Below, piece after piece: positions 1 through 8,480 of a DNA stretch of 64,000 nucleotides. Numbering within the stretch: position 1 is the first letter of the stretch; each line of letters opens with the position of its first letter. The stretch is from contig NZ_JAQQKW010000008.1 in NCBI RefSeq assembly GCF_028550395.1, positions 62,001 through 126,000 on the forward strand. Direction: 5' to 3'. The translations under genes and the position numbers were made by a program. The stretch is from Asticcacaulis currens. Lineage in GTDB: Bacteria; Pseudomonadota; Alphaproteobacteria; Caulobacterales; Caulobacteraceae. Below the pieces are notes generated by a model. The model searched no databases and was not told the origin of the DNA. It was given only the letters and a program-made list of their open reading frames with translations.

Positions 1-271
1 ACCCGGCGCGAAGGTGGTCATGGTCGAAGACATCGTCACCACCGGCCTGTCGTCGCGCGAATGCATTGCCGCCATTCAGGCGCTGGGCGGCAAAGTCGTC
101 GCGGCGGCCTGCATCGTGGATCGGTCGGGGGGCAAGGCGGATGTCGGCGTGCCGCTGATCTCGCTGGCCAGCCTGGAAGTGCCCGCCTATCCCGCCGATG
201 CCCTGCCGCCGGAACTGGCCGCCATTCCGGTGCAGGACCCCGGCAGCCGCCGTCTGTCGCAAAAGGCCTGA
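1..271 (+). CDS. pyrE: Orotate phosphoribosyltransferase, C-terminal part (cut by window edge)
   Basis: The reading frame is open from base 2 to the TGA at 269-271, giving the last 89 residues. It carries the PRPP-binding loop [13 protein letters not shown] near the start of the visible part, the hallmark of orotate phosphoribosyltransferase, which joins orotate to PRPP to make OMP in cytoplasmic pyrimidine synthesis. The 5' end lies outside the window. pdxJ starts 5 bases downstream on the same strand, so the two are probably cotranscribed. The loop alone fits other type I phosphoribosyltransferases, but the loop variant and the pdxJ neighbour favour PyrE. Confidence 0.85.
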   Translation, partial: PGAKVVMVEDIVTTGLSSRECIAAIQALGGKVVAAACIVDRSGGKADVGVPLISLASLEVPAYPADALPPELAAIPVQDPGSRRLSQKA

Positions 272-276
272 CGTCC

Positions 277-1026
277 ATGAATCGCATTCGTCTGGGGATC
301 AATATTGATCACATCGCCACGGTGCGTAATGCGCGCGGCGGCCATGCGCCTGACCCGGTGCGCGGCGCCCGTCAGGTGCTGGAGGCCGGAGTCGATGGCA
401 TCACGGCGCATCTGCGCGAAGATCGCCGCCATGTGCTCGATAAGGATATCTGGGCATTGAAGGCCGTCTGTGATGAGTTTGGTAAGCCGCTAAACTTTGA
501 GATGGCGGTGACCGATGAGATGATGGGCATTGCGCTCGATCTCAAGCCGCACGCCTGCTGTCTGGTGCCCGAACGCCGTCAGGAGCGTACCACCGAAGGC
601 GGTCTGGATGTGGCGGGTAATATAGACGTCGTTGGGCCCGCGGTCGCGCGACTCAATGCGGCGGGCATCCGTACCTCGCTGTTTATTGCCACCGATCCGG
701 TACAGCTTTCGGCAGCGTCGAATATCGGCGCGCCCGTCGTCGAATTTCACACGGGCGCCCTGTGCGACGCCTGGCGCGAAGGCGAACGCTCCATCGTTGA
801 GTCCGAGATGAAGAAGCTCGAATGGGCGGCGCATATGGCGGCCGAGGTCGGCATCGAGGTCCATGCGGGCCACGGCATCGACTATGATACCGTGACCTTT
901 ATTTCGCGTGTGCCTCAGATCAAAGAACTGAATATCGGCCACTTCCTGATCGGTGAAGCCATCTTTGTGGGGCTTGAGGCTTCGGTCAGCCGTATGCGGC
1001 ACCTGATGGACGCTGCGCGCCTATGA
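277..1026 (+). CDS. pdxJ: Pyridoxine 5'-phosphate synthase
   Basis: A 249-residue protein of normal family length. PdxJ condenses 1-deoxyxylulose 5-phosphate with 3-amino-2-oxopropyl phosphate, the last step of DXP-dependent vitamin B6 synthesis. Visible family motifs are NIDHIATVRNARGG at the N-terminus, ITAHLREDRRH near residue 50 (active-site His), FEMAVTDEM near 72 and HAGHGIDYDT near 190, as in the PdxJ TIM barrel. The ATG at 277 was chosen because the protein begins MNRIRLGINIDHIA; a longer in-frame extension overlaps pyrE and looks spurious. Its TGA overlaps the acpS ATG (ATGA), indicating translational coupling. Confidence 0.97.
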   Translation: MNRIRLGINIDHIATVRNARGGHAPDPVRGARQVLEAGVDGITAHLREDRRHVLDKDIWALKAVCDEFGKPLNFEMAVTDEMMGIALDLKPHACCLVPERRQERTTEGGLDVAGNIDVVGPAVARLNAAGIRTSLFIATDPVQLSAASNIGAPVVEFHTGALCDAWREGERSIVESEMKKLEWAAHMAAEVGIEVHAGHGIDYDTVTFISRVPQIKELNIGHFLIGEAIFVGLEASVSRMRHLMDAARL

Positions 1027-1418
1027 TCCTTGGCGTTGGCATGGACCTGACCGACGCGCGGCGCATCCGGCAGTCGGTCGAACGCTTCGGTCAGAAATTC
1101 CTAGACCGCGTGTTCACGCCCGCCGAGCAGGCCTATGCCCTGTCGAAAACGCCGGTTCATGCCGCTCTGGCCAAGCGTTTTGCCGCCAAGGAGGCGGTGA
1201 TGAAGGCGCTGGGCACCGGTTTGCGCGGCTTTCATTTCACCGACATAGAGGTGCGCAATGATGCGCTGGGCAAGCCTGAGGTGACGCTTAAAAACGGCGC
1301 GCTTGACCGGCTTCAGGCGCTGCTGCCGCAGCGCAGTGCGGCACGCATCCACCTCAGCCTGACGGATGAGGGCGATCTGGCCGGGGCCTATGTGATTATC
1401 GAGGCCGTGCCGGACTAA
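1023..1418 (+). CDS. acpS: Holo-[acyl-carrier-protein] synthase
   Basis: A 131-residue member of the AcpS phosphopantetheinyl transferase family, which moves 4'-phosphopantetheine from CoA to apo-ACP. GVGMDLTDARRI at residues 4-15 holds the Mg-binding Asp, and KRFAAKEAVMKALGTG near 51-66 holds the catalytic Glu. The length is typical of single-domain AcpS. The start overlaps the pdxJ stop by four bases, the usual alphaproteobacterial pdxJ-acpS pair ahead of lepB and rnc. It would supply active ACP to the fatty acid genes, of which plsX and fabH lie elsewhere in this window. Confidence 0.96.
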   Translation: MILGVGMDLTDARRIRQSVERFGQKFLDRVFTPAEQAYALSKTPVHAALAKRFAAKEAVMKALGTGLRGFHFTDIEVRNDALGKPEVTLKNGALDRLQALLPQRSAARIHLSLTDEGDLAGAYVIIEAVPD

Positions 1419-1436
1419 CCCTGAATAAAATGTAAC

Positions 1437-1467
1437 GTCTATTTTTGGCCGAAATCTAAAAATAGAC
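1437..1467. repeat. AT-rich inverted repeat between acpS and lepB
   Basis: GTCTATTTTT (1437-1446) and AAAAATAGAC (1458-1467) form a perfect 10-bp inverted repeat around an 11-base loop, starting 18 bases after acpS. It could act as a weak terminator or attenuator, or as an operator for the downstream lepB-rnc-era genes. A purely AT-rich stem is unusual here. Confidence 0.5.
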
Positions 1468-1521
1468 AGGTCGAAGGAATGCGCTTAAAGCTAATAGCGC
1501 TAAAGGATATGGGGCTGAGTG

Positions 1522-2337
1522 ATGAGCGCTGAAGACAAGGTCGTTGAGGACGCGGTGACCGAAAAAGCAACCGTGGAAGGCGACGAAAAGTCGGCGATCA
1601 AGGACGAATGGTCGGATATTATCAAGACCGTCGCGATCGCCCTGATCATCACTTTGGTCTTCCGCACGCTGTTTTTCCAGCCCTTTACCATCCCCTCGGC
1701 GTCGATGGAGCCCAACCTCTACGAGGGTGACTACATCGTGGTGCGCAAGTGGGACTATGGCTATTCGAAGCACTCCATCCAGTTTTCGCCGCCGGTGATT
1801 TCGGGCCGTGTCTTCGAAAAGCAGGCCAAACGCGGCGACATCGTGGTGTTCAAGCTGCCCAGCAACACCAAGGTCGATTACATCAAGCGCGTCATCGGCC
1901 TGCCCGGCGACCGCGTTCAGGTGAAGAATGGTCAGGTCTTTATCAACGACCAGCCGGTGACCACTATCGACAAGGGGCCGATTTCCGCCGGCATTACCTA
2001 TGCGACGCAGGGCGTCGAGGTCATGCAGGAAGACCTGCCTGACGGCGCGACCCACCTGACGCAGGACATGGGTTATAAGCCTGAGGCCGACGACACGCAG
2101 GTCTTTACCGTGCCCGAAGGCCAATATTTTGTGATGGGCGACAACCGCGACAACTCGCTCGACAGCCGTTTCTCGCCTGCCGATCCGTTCCAGCCGGGCG
2201 TCGGCTTCGTGCCTGCCGAAAACCTTGAGGGCAAGGCGGTCATGGTGCTGATCTCGTGGAACAAGGGCGCGTCGCTGTTCAAGCCGTGGACTTGGCTCGA
2301 CCTGCGCTGGGACCGTTTCTTCAAGTCCCTGAAATAA
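1522..2337 (+). CDS. lepB: Signal peptidase I
   Basis: A 271-residue inner-membrane Ser/Lys protease that removes signal peptides from exported proteins. After about 30 charged residues there is one membrane segment (VAIALIITLVFRTLFF, about 37-52). The catalytic Ser lies in PSASMEPNLYEGDYIVVRK, the Lys in DYIKRVIGLPGD near residue 118, and box E MGDNRDNSLDSR near 207. The ATG at 1522 is preferred over the GTG at 1519; an AAAGGA ribosome site lies at 1502-1507. The TAA overlaps the rnc ATG by one base. This is the standard alphaproteobacterial lepB-rnc-era order. Confidence 0.97.
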   Translation: MSAEDKVVEDAVTEKATVEGDEKSAIKDEWSDIIKTVAIALIITLVFRTLFFQPFTIPSASMEPNLYEGDYIVVRKWDYGYSKHSIQFSPPVISGRVFEKQAKRGDIVVFKLPSNTKVDYIKRVIGLPGDRVQVKNGQVFINDQPVTTIDKGPISAGITYATQGVEVMQEDLPDGATHLTQDMGYKPEADDTQVFTVPEGQYFVMGDNRDNSLDSRFSPADPFQPGVGFVPAENLEGKAVMVLISWNKGASLFKPWTWLDLRWDRFFKSLK

Positions 2338-3065
2338 TGACACGTATGCAAAGGGATGCCTCCGGTCATCGGCAGAAGGTGCTGGATGAACTGGAGGCGA
2401 AACTCGGATACCGTTTTGTGGACCGCCAACTGCTCGACAGCGCGCTTACCCACGCCAGTGTCAGCGACGGGCGCCCCAAAAAGACCGTCTCCGGCGATAA
2501 TGAGCGGCTGGAGTTTCTTGGGGATCGCGTGCTGGGCCTGCTGGTGGCCGAAGCCCTGATGCAGGCCTTTCCGCAGGCCGCCGAAGGCGAGATGTCGCAG
2601 CGCCTGCACGGGCTGGTCAGCCGCGAAACCTGTGCGGCGGTGGCCACATCGCTGGGCGTAGGGGCCGCCATGCGTCTGGCCCCTGGTGAAACCAAAAGCG
2701 GCGGGCGCTCCAACCTGACCATTCTGGGCGATGCCTGCGAAGCCCTGATCGCGGCGGTCTATCTCGACGGCGGCTTTGAGACGGCGCGGCGCATCTTCGC
2801 CCCCCTGTGGCAACCGCATATCCGCGCAAGCCACTCCCGTTCGCACCTGAACCCCAAGTCGCACCTTCAGGAATGGGCCGCGCAGCAGAAGCTGGCTTCA
2901 CCGAAATATGAGATCGTGGAGCGCACCGGTCCCGATCATGCCCCTATCTTTAAGGTCGCGCTCACGCTAGAAGGCTATGATCCCGTCGTCGCCAGCGGCA
3001 AGTCCCGTCAGGAGGCCGAAAAGGCGGCGGCCCTCAGCTTTATCGAATACGCAGGTCTTAATTGA
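2337..3065 (+). CDS. rnc: Ribonuclease III
   Basis: A 242-residue double-strand-specific endoribonuclease that matures rRNA and cleaves structured mRNAs. The RNase III signature NERLEFLGDRVL near residue 60 carries the metal-binding Glu and Asp, and a second acidic region DACEALIAAVYLDGG follows near 135. A C-terminal double-stranded-RNA-binding domain begins around NPKSHLQEWAAQQ near 170. The ATG at 2337 overlaps the lepB stop; the frame is open further upstream but that part overlaps lepB. A second in-frame ATG at 2346 is an alternative start. Confidence 0.96.
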   Translation: MTRMQRDASGHRQKVLDELEAKLGYRFVDRQLLDSALTHASVSDGRPKKTVSGDNERLEFLGDRVLGLLVAEALMQAFPQAAEGEMSQRLHGLVSRETCAAVATSLGVGAAMRLAPGETKSGGRSNLTILGDACEALIAAVYLDGGFETARRIFAPLWQPHIRASHSRSHLNPKSHLQEWAAQQKLASPKYEIVERTGPDHAPIFKVALTLEGYDPVVASGKSRQEAEKAAALSFIEYAGLN

Positions 3066-4033
3066 CGATCACCTCTTCTTCTCCCGCGACGACGCGCGCG
3101 GGTTTCGCCGCCATCATCGGCGCGCCCAATGCGGGCAAATCCACCCTTGTCAACGCTCTGGTCGGCTCCAAGGTCTCCATCGTCACCCAAAAAGTGCAGA
3201 CGACGCGCTTTCCGGTGCGCGGCATCGCCATTCATGGTGAGGCGCAGATCGTGCTGGTCGATACGCCGGGAATCTTCAAGCCGCGCCGGCGTCTCGACCG
3301 TGCCATGGTCAAATCGGCGTGGGGCGGGGCCGAAGATGCTGACATCGTGGTCATGCTGATTGACGCTCCGGCGCATCTGGCCGTGCATTTCCCGGCCCCC
3401 GACACCAAGCCGACCGGTGCCGACAAGCTGGCGGTCGAAGACGCCGAGACCATCATGGCGGGCCTGAAGGCCAATAATCGCCGCGCCATTCTGGTGCTCA
3501 ACAAGATCGACCTTCTGCGCCGTGACAACCTGCTGGCCCTGGCCGACAGCCTGTTCAAGGAAGGCGTTTTCGATCAGGTCTTCATGATCTCGGCCGAAAA
3601 GGGCAATGGCATTGCCGACCTCATGGAGGCGCTTGCCGATAAAATGCCTTCGGGGCCGTGGCTTTATCCGGAAGATCAGGCGGCCGATGCGCCGGTGCGT
3701 ATTCTGGCCGCCGAAATCACCCGCGAAAAGCTGTTCCTGCGCGTGCATGAGGAACTGCCCTATGCCTGCGCCGTCGTGACGACCGACTTCAAGGACATGC
3801 CGGACGGCGCGGCGCGCATCGAACAGACCATCTTCGTCGAACGCGACGGTCAGCGCGCCATCGTGCTGGGCAAAAACGGTCAGACCCTGAAATGGATCGG
3901 TCAGCGTGCCCGTCAGGAGCTGATGGAGATTCTCGACCGCAAGGTGCACCTCTTCCTGCACGTGCAGGTCAATGAACGCTGGAGCGACGACCGGGCCTTA
4001 TATGCGCAGTTCGGTCTGGAGTTCGGGGAGTAA
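3062..4033 (+). CDS. era: GTPase Era, 30S ribosome assembly factor
   Basis: A 323-residue GTPase with a C-terminal KH RNA-binding domain, acting in maturation of the 3' end of 16S rRNA. G1 is GAPNAGKS (20-27), G3 is DTPG, G4 is NKID, and a KH-type stretch around GKNGQTLKWIG lies near 280. The G2 region reads TTRFPVRG where most Era proteins have TTRNRV. An insertion rich in Pro and Ala (HLAVHFPAPDTKPTGADK) follows G3. The only sensible start is TTG at 3062, overlapping the rnc TGA; no in-frame ATG precedes the P-loop. Coupling to rnc is expected. Confidence 0.95.
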   Translation: MTITSSSPATTRAGFAAIIGAPNAGKSTLVNALVGSKVSIVTQKVQTTRFPVRGIAIHGEAQIVLVDTPGIFKPRRRLDRAMVKSAWGGAEDADIVVMLIDAPAHLAVHFPAPDTKPTGADKLAVEDAETIMAGLKANNRRAILVLNKIDLLRRDNLLALADSLFKEGVFDQVFMISAEKGNGIADLMEALADKMPSGPWLYPEDQAADAPVRILAAEITREKLFLRVHEELPYACAVVTTDFKDMPDGAARIEQTIFVERDGQRAIVLGKNGQTLKWIGQRARQELMEILDRKVHLFLHVQVNERWSDDRALYAQFGLEFGE

Positions 4034-4152
4034 TTTCACGTGAGGCTGGCCTGCAACGGGCACTTTTCTGCGCTTCCGGTGCTCACGTACTTAAGTACGC
4101 TGCGCGCCGGTTCTCGAAAAGCGCACGTTTCGTCTCAGCCTGACGTGAAATT
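4032..4152. repeat. 121-bp near-palindromic repeat element between era and recO
   Basis: The whole gap reads as one long imperfect inverted repeat. AATTTCACGTGAGGCTG on the left faces CAGCCTGACGTGAAATT on the right, and the arms close on the perfect 14-bp palindrome CGTACTTAAGTACG at 4086-4099. Matching blocks continue along both arms (cttttc/gaaaag, ccgg/ccgg). It has no coding potential. It resembles ERIC/IRU-type or MITE-like intergenic elements that fold into a long hairpin in transcripts. A fragment with similar ends lies near 36410-36450. Confidence 0.75.
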
Positions 4153-4179
4153 TTCTTGCGTCGTGAAGGGGGGATCGTC

Positions 4180-4902
4180 GTGACCTTCGAAGACGATGCC
4201 TTTGTTTTAAGCGCCAGGCCGCACGGGGAAACCGGTGCGGTGGTGCATTTTCTGACTCTGGAACACGGCCATATCGCCGCCCATGTGCCCGGCGGCGCGT
4301 CACGCCGGCTCAAGCCCTATCTGCAACCGGCCAGCCGTGTGCGCCTGTCCTATCGGGCGCGCACCGCCGACCAACTGGGGTCGGCCACGCTGGAACCGGA
4401 AGGCGATGCCTCGGCGGACATCTTCGATGACCCTATGGCCCTGATCGGGGTGCAGTGCGCCTGTGTCATGACGCGCGCCGTCCTGCCCGAACGCGAGGCC
4501 TATCCGGGGGCCTTCTATGCCTTTGAAGCGTTGATCAATGCCTTTGGCCTGCCCGGCGTCTGGCCCTACGTCTATGTGCGTTTCGAGATGGGCCTGCTGG
4601 AGGCGGTAGGGTTCGGTCTCGACCTGTCGGCCTGTGCCGTGAGCGGCAGCCGCGACGATCTGATCTACGTCTCGCCGCGTTCGGCCCGCGCCGTCAGCCG
4701 CCGCGAAGGCGAGCCCTATAAGGATAAGCTGTTGCCTTTACCGGGATTTCTGCTGTCGTCACAAGGTGGCGTTCACGCGGACGATCTGCGCCGGGGGCTG
4801 GACCTGACCGGCTATTTTCTGGAACGGCATATCTTTCACCCGCTCAATCAGCCCTTGCCCGAAATCCGCACGCGCCTTATCGACAGTGTACGCGACGGGT
4901 GA
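4180..4902 (+). CDS. recO: DNA repair protein RecO
   Basis: A 240-residue RecF-pathway mediator that helps RecA load on SSB-coated single-stranded DNA. The N-terminus (DDAFVLSARPHGETGAVV) is the characteristic RecO OB-fold start, followed by the helical domain with conserved FYAFEALINAFG. The GTG at 4180 is chosen because it follows a strong GAAGGGGGG ribosome site at 4164-4172; a TTG at 4156 would add eight residues. Its position after rnc-era is standard in this class. The palindromic element separates it from era, so it may have its own promoter or be affected by that hairpin. Confidence 0.94.
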   Translation: MTFEDDAFVLSARPHGETGAVVHFLTLEHGHIAAHVPGGASRRLKPYLQPASRVRLSYRARTADQLGSATLEPEGDASADIFDDPMALIGVQCACVMTRAVLPEREAYPGAFYAFEALINAFGLPGVWPYVYVRFEMGLLEAVGFGLDLSACAVSGSRDDLIYVSPRSARAVSRREGEPYKDKLLPLPGFLLSSQGGVHADDLRRGLDLTGYFLERHIFHPLNQPLPEIRTRLIDSVRDG

Positions 4903-4974
4903 TTCCGTTTTTAAAATGTGCGCGAAAACACTGTTCTCCATGCTTTGGTAACGTGTTTTCACTAGGTTGGGCCG

Positions 4975-5475
4975 ATGGGCTCGATTCGGGCGGGTAGTTT
5001 GGCGGGTATGTCAGGGTATAGCGAACAGGAACTGCGGGCGGCGAACGTCAATCCGGAGACGGGTTTGGCGACGGATTACCTCAACCTGTTCAACGAAGCG
5101 ATCATGCTGTTCGAAATGGGCCTCGACATGCCGGACATGGCCGAGGAGCTGATGGACTGGCGTCGCCGCGGCTATGTCGAGCATTTCGAAAATTCCGGCT
5201 TCGAGCAGAAAGACGTGGTGATTGCCGCCTATAAGGCCTCGCCGGAGGCTGTGCGTAAACCTTTCGATGCGGCTTGTGAAAAGGCGCTCGAAGAGTTCGA
5301 ATCCGGCATCCAGATTCTGCTCAGCTCGAATCTTGAAGACGAAGTGGCGCGCGAAGACCTCGCGGCGCGTCTGGACAGCCTGAAGGCGCGCGTCGTTGAA
5401 ATGGACGCCCATATTCACGGGCGGGCCGAGCGCCTCGAAAACGATCTGCAAAACGCCGTGGACGCCCTGTTCTGA
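4975..5475 (+). CDS. Conserved hypothetical soluble protein
   Basis: A 166-residue acidic, mostly helical protein without signal peptide, membrane segment or metal motif; I do not recognise a family. It is rich in Glu and Ala and its last third (LEDEVAREDLAARLDSLKARVVEMDAHI) has heptad-like spacing suggesting a coiled coil. Coding bias fits the neighbours. The ATG at 4975 is used; an in-frame ATG at 5008 would shorten it by 11 residues. It lies between recO and a GFA-type protein, which gives no clear functional hint. Confidence 0.7.
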   Translation: MGSIRAGSLAGMSGYSEQELRAANVNPETGLATDYLNLFNEAIMLFEMGLDMPDMAEELMDWRRRGYVEHFENSGFEQKDVVIAAYKASPEAVRKPFDAACEKALEEFESGIQILLSSNLEDEVAREDLAARLDSLKARVVEMDAHIHGRAERLENDLQNAVDALF

Positions 5476-5543
5476 TCCCTGATCCTTGCTGACAGATTTT
5501 GTCATCACGGTCTGCGACGTTCGCGCCTTCAAAGGAGCGAACC

Positions 5544-5942
5544 ATGACCCTCACCGCCACCTGCCATTGCGGCGCGACCCGCATCGACATCTTAAAAGCC
5601 CCCGAAGGCGGGCGGACCTGTAACTGCACCTACTGCCATCGCGTCGGGGCCGTGTGGGCCTATTTTGCGCCAGGTGAGGTGACGATCCACAGTGCGACGC
5701 ACGATCGCACCTATTCGGCCAGTCGCGGCCTCAATCAGCATCATTTCTGCGGCCATTGCGGCGGCAATACGCACGGTGACAGCCCGGACTGGGCCTCGGC
5801 CTATAATGCCGACGGTACACCCAAGGGGGAGGCGGGCGTCGTGCCGGAACAGCGCATCGTCGCCATCAATATGCGCATGGTGGATGGCTTTGATCTGAAC
5901 AGCCTGCCGGTCGAAGCGCTGGATGGCCGCAACAATTGGTGA
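5544..5942 (+). CDS. GFA/CENP-V family zinc protein
   Basis: A 132-residue protein with the Cys pattern of the GFA (glutathione-dependent formaldehyde-activating-like) fold: CHCG at residues 8-11, CNCTYC near 29-34 and FCGHCGG near 72-78, which together bind two zinc ions. The family is diverse and most members have no proven substrate. The ATG at 5544 follows an AAAGGAG ribosome site at 5531-5537; the frame is open upstream but has no better start. It appears to stand alone, followed by parC on the same strand. Confidence 0.85.
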   Translation: MTLTATCHCGATRIDILKAPEGGRTCNCTYCHRVGAVWAYFAPGEVTIHSATHDRTYSASRGLNQHHFCGHCGGNTHGDSPDWASAYNADGTPKGEAGVVPEQRIVAINMRMVDGFDLNSLPVEALDGRNNW

Positions 5943-6013
5943 GGGTCTCTCCCTCCACAACCTGTTCTGCATATGTGCTTGTGCGAAAAGCGCGAAAGCC
6001 TTACGCATAAGGC

Positions 6014-8230
6014 ATGAGCAACGATGTGATTCCTGACGAAGGTGGCCGTATCCTCAGCGAACCGATGGGCGAGGCCCTGTCGCGGCGCTATCTGGCCTAT
6101 GCGCTGTCCACCATCATGCACCGCGCCCTGCCGGACGTGCGCGACGGCCTGAAGCCGGTGCACCGGCGCGTCTTGTACGCCATGCACAATATGCGGCTGA
6201 ACCCGCAGGCGGCGGCGCGCAAATCGGCCAAGGTCGTCGGGGAAGTCATGGGTAACTTCCACCCGCACGGCGATCAGTCGATCTATGACGCGCTGGTGCG
6301 GATGGCGCAATGGTTCGCCCAACGCTATCCCATGGTCGATGGGCAGGGGAATTTCGGCAATATCGACGGCGATTCCGCCGCCGCCATGCGTTACACCGAA
6401 TGTAAGATGACCACGGCGGCCATGCTGCTGCTGGACGGCATAGACGAGAACGCCGTCGATTTCCGCCCGACCTATGACGGTCAGGACGAGGAGCCGGTCG
6501 TCCTGCCGGCGGCGTTTCCGAACCTGCTGGCCAATGGGGCGACGGGCATCGCTGTCGGCATGGCGACCTCCATCCCGCCGCACAATGTCGCGGAGCTTAT
6601 CGACGCCTGTAAGCTGCTGATCGCCGAACCCGATACCGATACCAACGGCCTGATGGCCATCATTCCGGGGCCCGACTTCCCGACCGGCGGGATCTGCGTC
6701 GAGCGCCGCGAAGCCATCTATGAGGCCTATGAGACGGGGCGCGGCAGCGTGCGGGTGCGCGCCCGCTATGAGGTCGAGGATCTGGGGCGTGGGGCCTGGC
6801 GCATCCTTGTCTCCGAAATCCCGTATCAGGTGCAGAAGTCGCGCCTGATCGAGCAACTGGCCGACCTGATCGAGGCCAAGAAGGCCCCGCTGCTAGGCGA
6901 TGTGCGCGACGAATCCGACGAAGAGGTGCGCCTGATCCTTGAGCCCAAGACGCGCAATATCGACCCCGAAGTGCTGATGGAAAGCCTGTTCAAGATCTCC
7001 GATCTGGAAACGCGCTTTGCCTTCAACATGAACGTGCTGGACAAGACCGGCACGCCGCGCGTCATGGGTCTGAAGACCATCCTGACCTCGTTCCTCGACC
7101 ACCGCCGCGAAGTGCTGATCCGGCAGTCGCAATGGCGTCTGGACAAGATCGAGAAGCGTCTGCACGTCCTCGACGGCCTGATGATCGCCTTCCTCAATCT
7201 GGATGAGGTGATCCGCATTATCCGTGAGGACGAGACGCCGAAGCAGACCCTGATGGCGCGTTTCGAGCTGACCGAGGTGCAGGTCGATTACATCCTCGAT
7301 ACGCGGCTTCGGCAGCTTGCGCGTCTCGAAGAAATGGCCATCAAGGGCGAGCACGACAAGCTGTCGAAGGAACGCGACGGCCTGTTGTCGCTGCTGGGCT
7401 CCGAAAAGAAGCAGTGGAAGCGGATCGACGAACAACTGACCGAGGTCCGCAAGCAACTTCTGTCGGCGCGCCGCACTACCTTTGCCGAAGCGCCGCAGGG
7501 CGTCGAGGTGGCGGCCATCGAGTCCTATCTGCCCAAGGAGGCCCTGACCGTTATCCTGTCCGAACGCGGCTGGATTCGCGCCACCAAGGGCCGCATCGAT
7601 GATCCGTCGGAGCTGAAGTTCAAGGAAGGCGACAATCTTGGCTTCCTGGTGCCCGGCTACAATACCGACAAGCTGCTGATCATGACCTCTGACGGGCGTT
7701 TCTTTACGCTGGGCTGCGACAAGCTGCCGTCTGGCCGTGGGCACGGCGAACCGCTCCAACTGATGCTGGAGATGGAAGAAAACACGCGCATCGTCAACGT
7801 CTTCATGTTCACGCCGGGGGCCAAACGCCTGATGGTGTCGAAGAACGGCTATGGCTTCGTGATGAACGAAGAGGACGCCGTCGGCAACAAGAAGGCCGGT
7901 AAGTCGGTGCTCAATGCGGATGGCACCGAGGCCTTTGCGGCTTTGCCGGTGACGGGCGACCACGTGGTCATCTTGGGCGAGAATAACAAGGTGCTGGTCT
8001 ATCCGGTCGCAGAACTGCCGGAAATGGCGCGGGGCAAGGGCGTCAAGCTGCAAGGCTATAAGGACGGCGGCGTGAAGGACATCGCGATCTTCGATCAGGC
8101 CGGGCCGGTGCAGTGGTACGACGGATCGGGCAAGGCGCGCGACTTCAAGGACTGGAAAGACTTTGTGGGCAAGCGCGCCAGCGTCGGCAAGATGGCCCCG
8201 CGTGGTCTGCGCAAGCTGCGTCCAACCTAA
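6014..8230 (+). CDS. parC: DNA topoisomerase IV subunit A
   Basis: A 738-residue type IIA topoisomerase subunit that with ParE decatenates daughter chromosomes. The N-terminal domain includes ALPDVRDGLKPVHRR near residue 38 and NFHPHGDQSIYDALV near 85 (the quinolone-resistance region). The catalytic Tyr lies in AAMRYTECK near residue 125. The C-terminal part is a beta-pinwheel and lacks the canonical GyrA box, and the length is shorter than GyrA, so ParC is preferred. A stem-loop with a T tract follows at 8263-8289. Confidence 0.95.
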   Translation: MSNDVIPDEGGRILSEPMGEALSRRYLAYALSTIMHRALPDVRDGLKPVHRRVLYAMHNMRLNPQAAARKSAKVVGEVMGNFHPHGDQSIYDALVRMAQWFAQRYPMVDGQGNFGNIDGDSAAAMRYTECKMTTAAMLLLDGIDENAVDFRPTYDGQDEEPVVLPAAFPNLLANGATGIAVGMATSIPPHNVAELIDACKLLIAEPDTDTNGLMAIIPGPDFPTGGICVERREAIYEAYETGRGSVRVRARYEVEDLGRGAWRILVSEIPYQVQKSRLIEQLADLIEAKKAPLLGDVRDESDEEVRLILEPKTRNIDPEVLMESLFKISDLETRFAFNMNVLDKTGTPRVMGLKTILTSFLDHRREVLIRQSQWRLDKIEKRLHVLDGLMIAFLNLDEVIRIIREDETPKQTLMARFELTEVQVDYILDTRLRQLARLEEMAIKGEHDKLSKERDGLLSLLGSEKKQWKRIDEQLTEVRKQLLSARRTTFAEAPQGVEVAAIESYLPKEALTVILSERGWIRATKGRIDDPSELKFKEGDNLGFLVPGYNTDKLLIMTSDGRFFTLGCDKLPSGRGHGEPLQLMLEMEENTRIVNVFMFTPGAKRLMVSKNGYGFVMNEEDAVGNKKAGKSVLNADGTEAFAALPVTGDHVVILGENNKVLVYPVAELPEMARGKGVKLQGYKDGGVKDIAIFDQAGPVQWYDGSGKARDFKDWKDFVGKRASVGKMAPRGLRKLRPT

Positions 8231-8240
8231 GACTTCAAAG

Positions 8241-8402
8241 AACTACAGGTTACACAGATTGGGACGCGCTCCGGCGCGTCTCTTTTTTTGGCAGAGCTGG
8301 CCACGCAGCCCCATACTGTCCGGTTTTGCAGGCACAGTGTGTGGCGGAAACCCCCGATAGTCACGGCGCACGTCGTCTGTGCAATCTGTGTAATCTGTGG
8401 TT
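8241..8402. repeat. CACAGAT-type palindromic element, copy A (gene-less)
   Basis: The ends are inverted repeats: 8241-8261 (aactacaggttacacagatt plus g) and 8382-8402 (caatctgtgtaatctgtggt plus t), 19 of 21 bases matching. The repeat consists of NNCACAGAT units, as in the copies at 26709 and 54073 and the cassette at 12341. The 162-bp element has no convincing gene. Directly after its left end lies the parC terminator hairpin, so element and terminator overlap. Confidence 0.75.
8263..8289 (+). terminator. Rho-independent terminator of parC
   Basis: The stem GACGCGC (8263-8269) and GCGCGTC (8274-8280) closes a tccg loop and is followed by TCTTTTTTT. It lies 33 bases after the parC stop and inside the left part of palindromic element A. 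Confidence 0.8.
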
Positions 8403-8480
8403 CTCTCTTTCTCTAAAAACCTCCAGCCACGCAAACGATTTTCCACTTGCGTCCTTATGCGCCTTTCGTTGCAATGCGGT

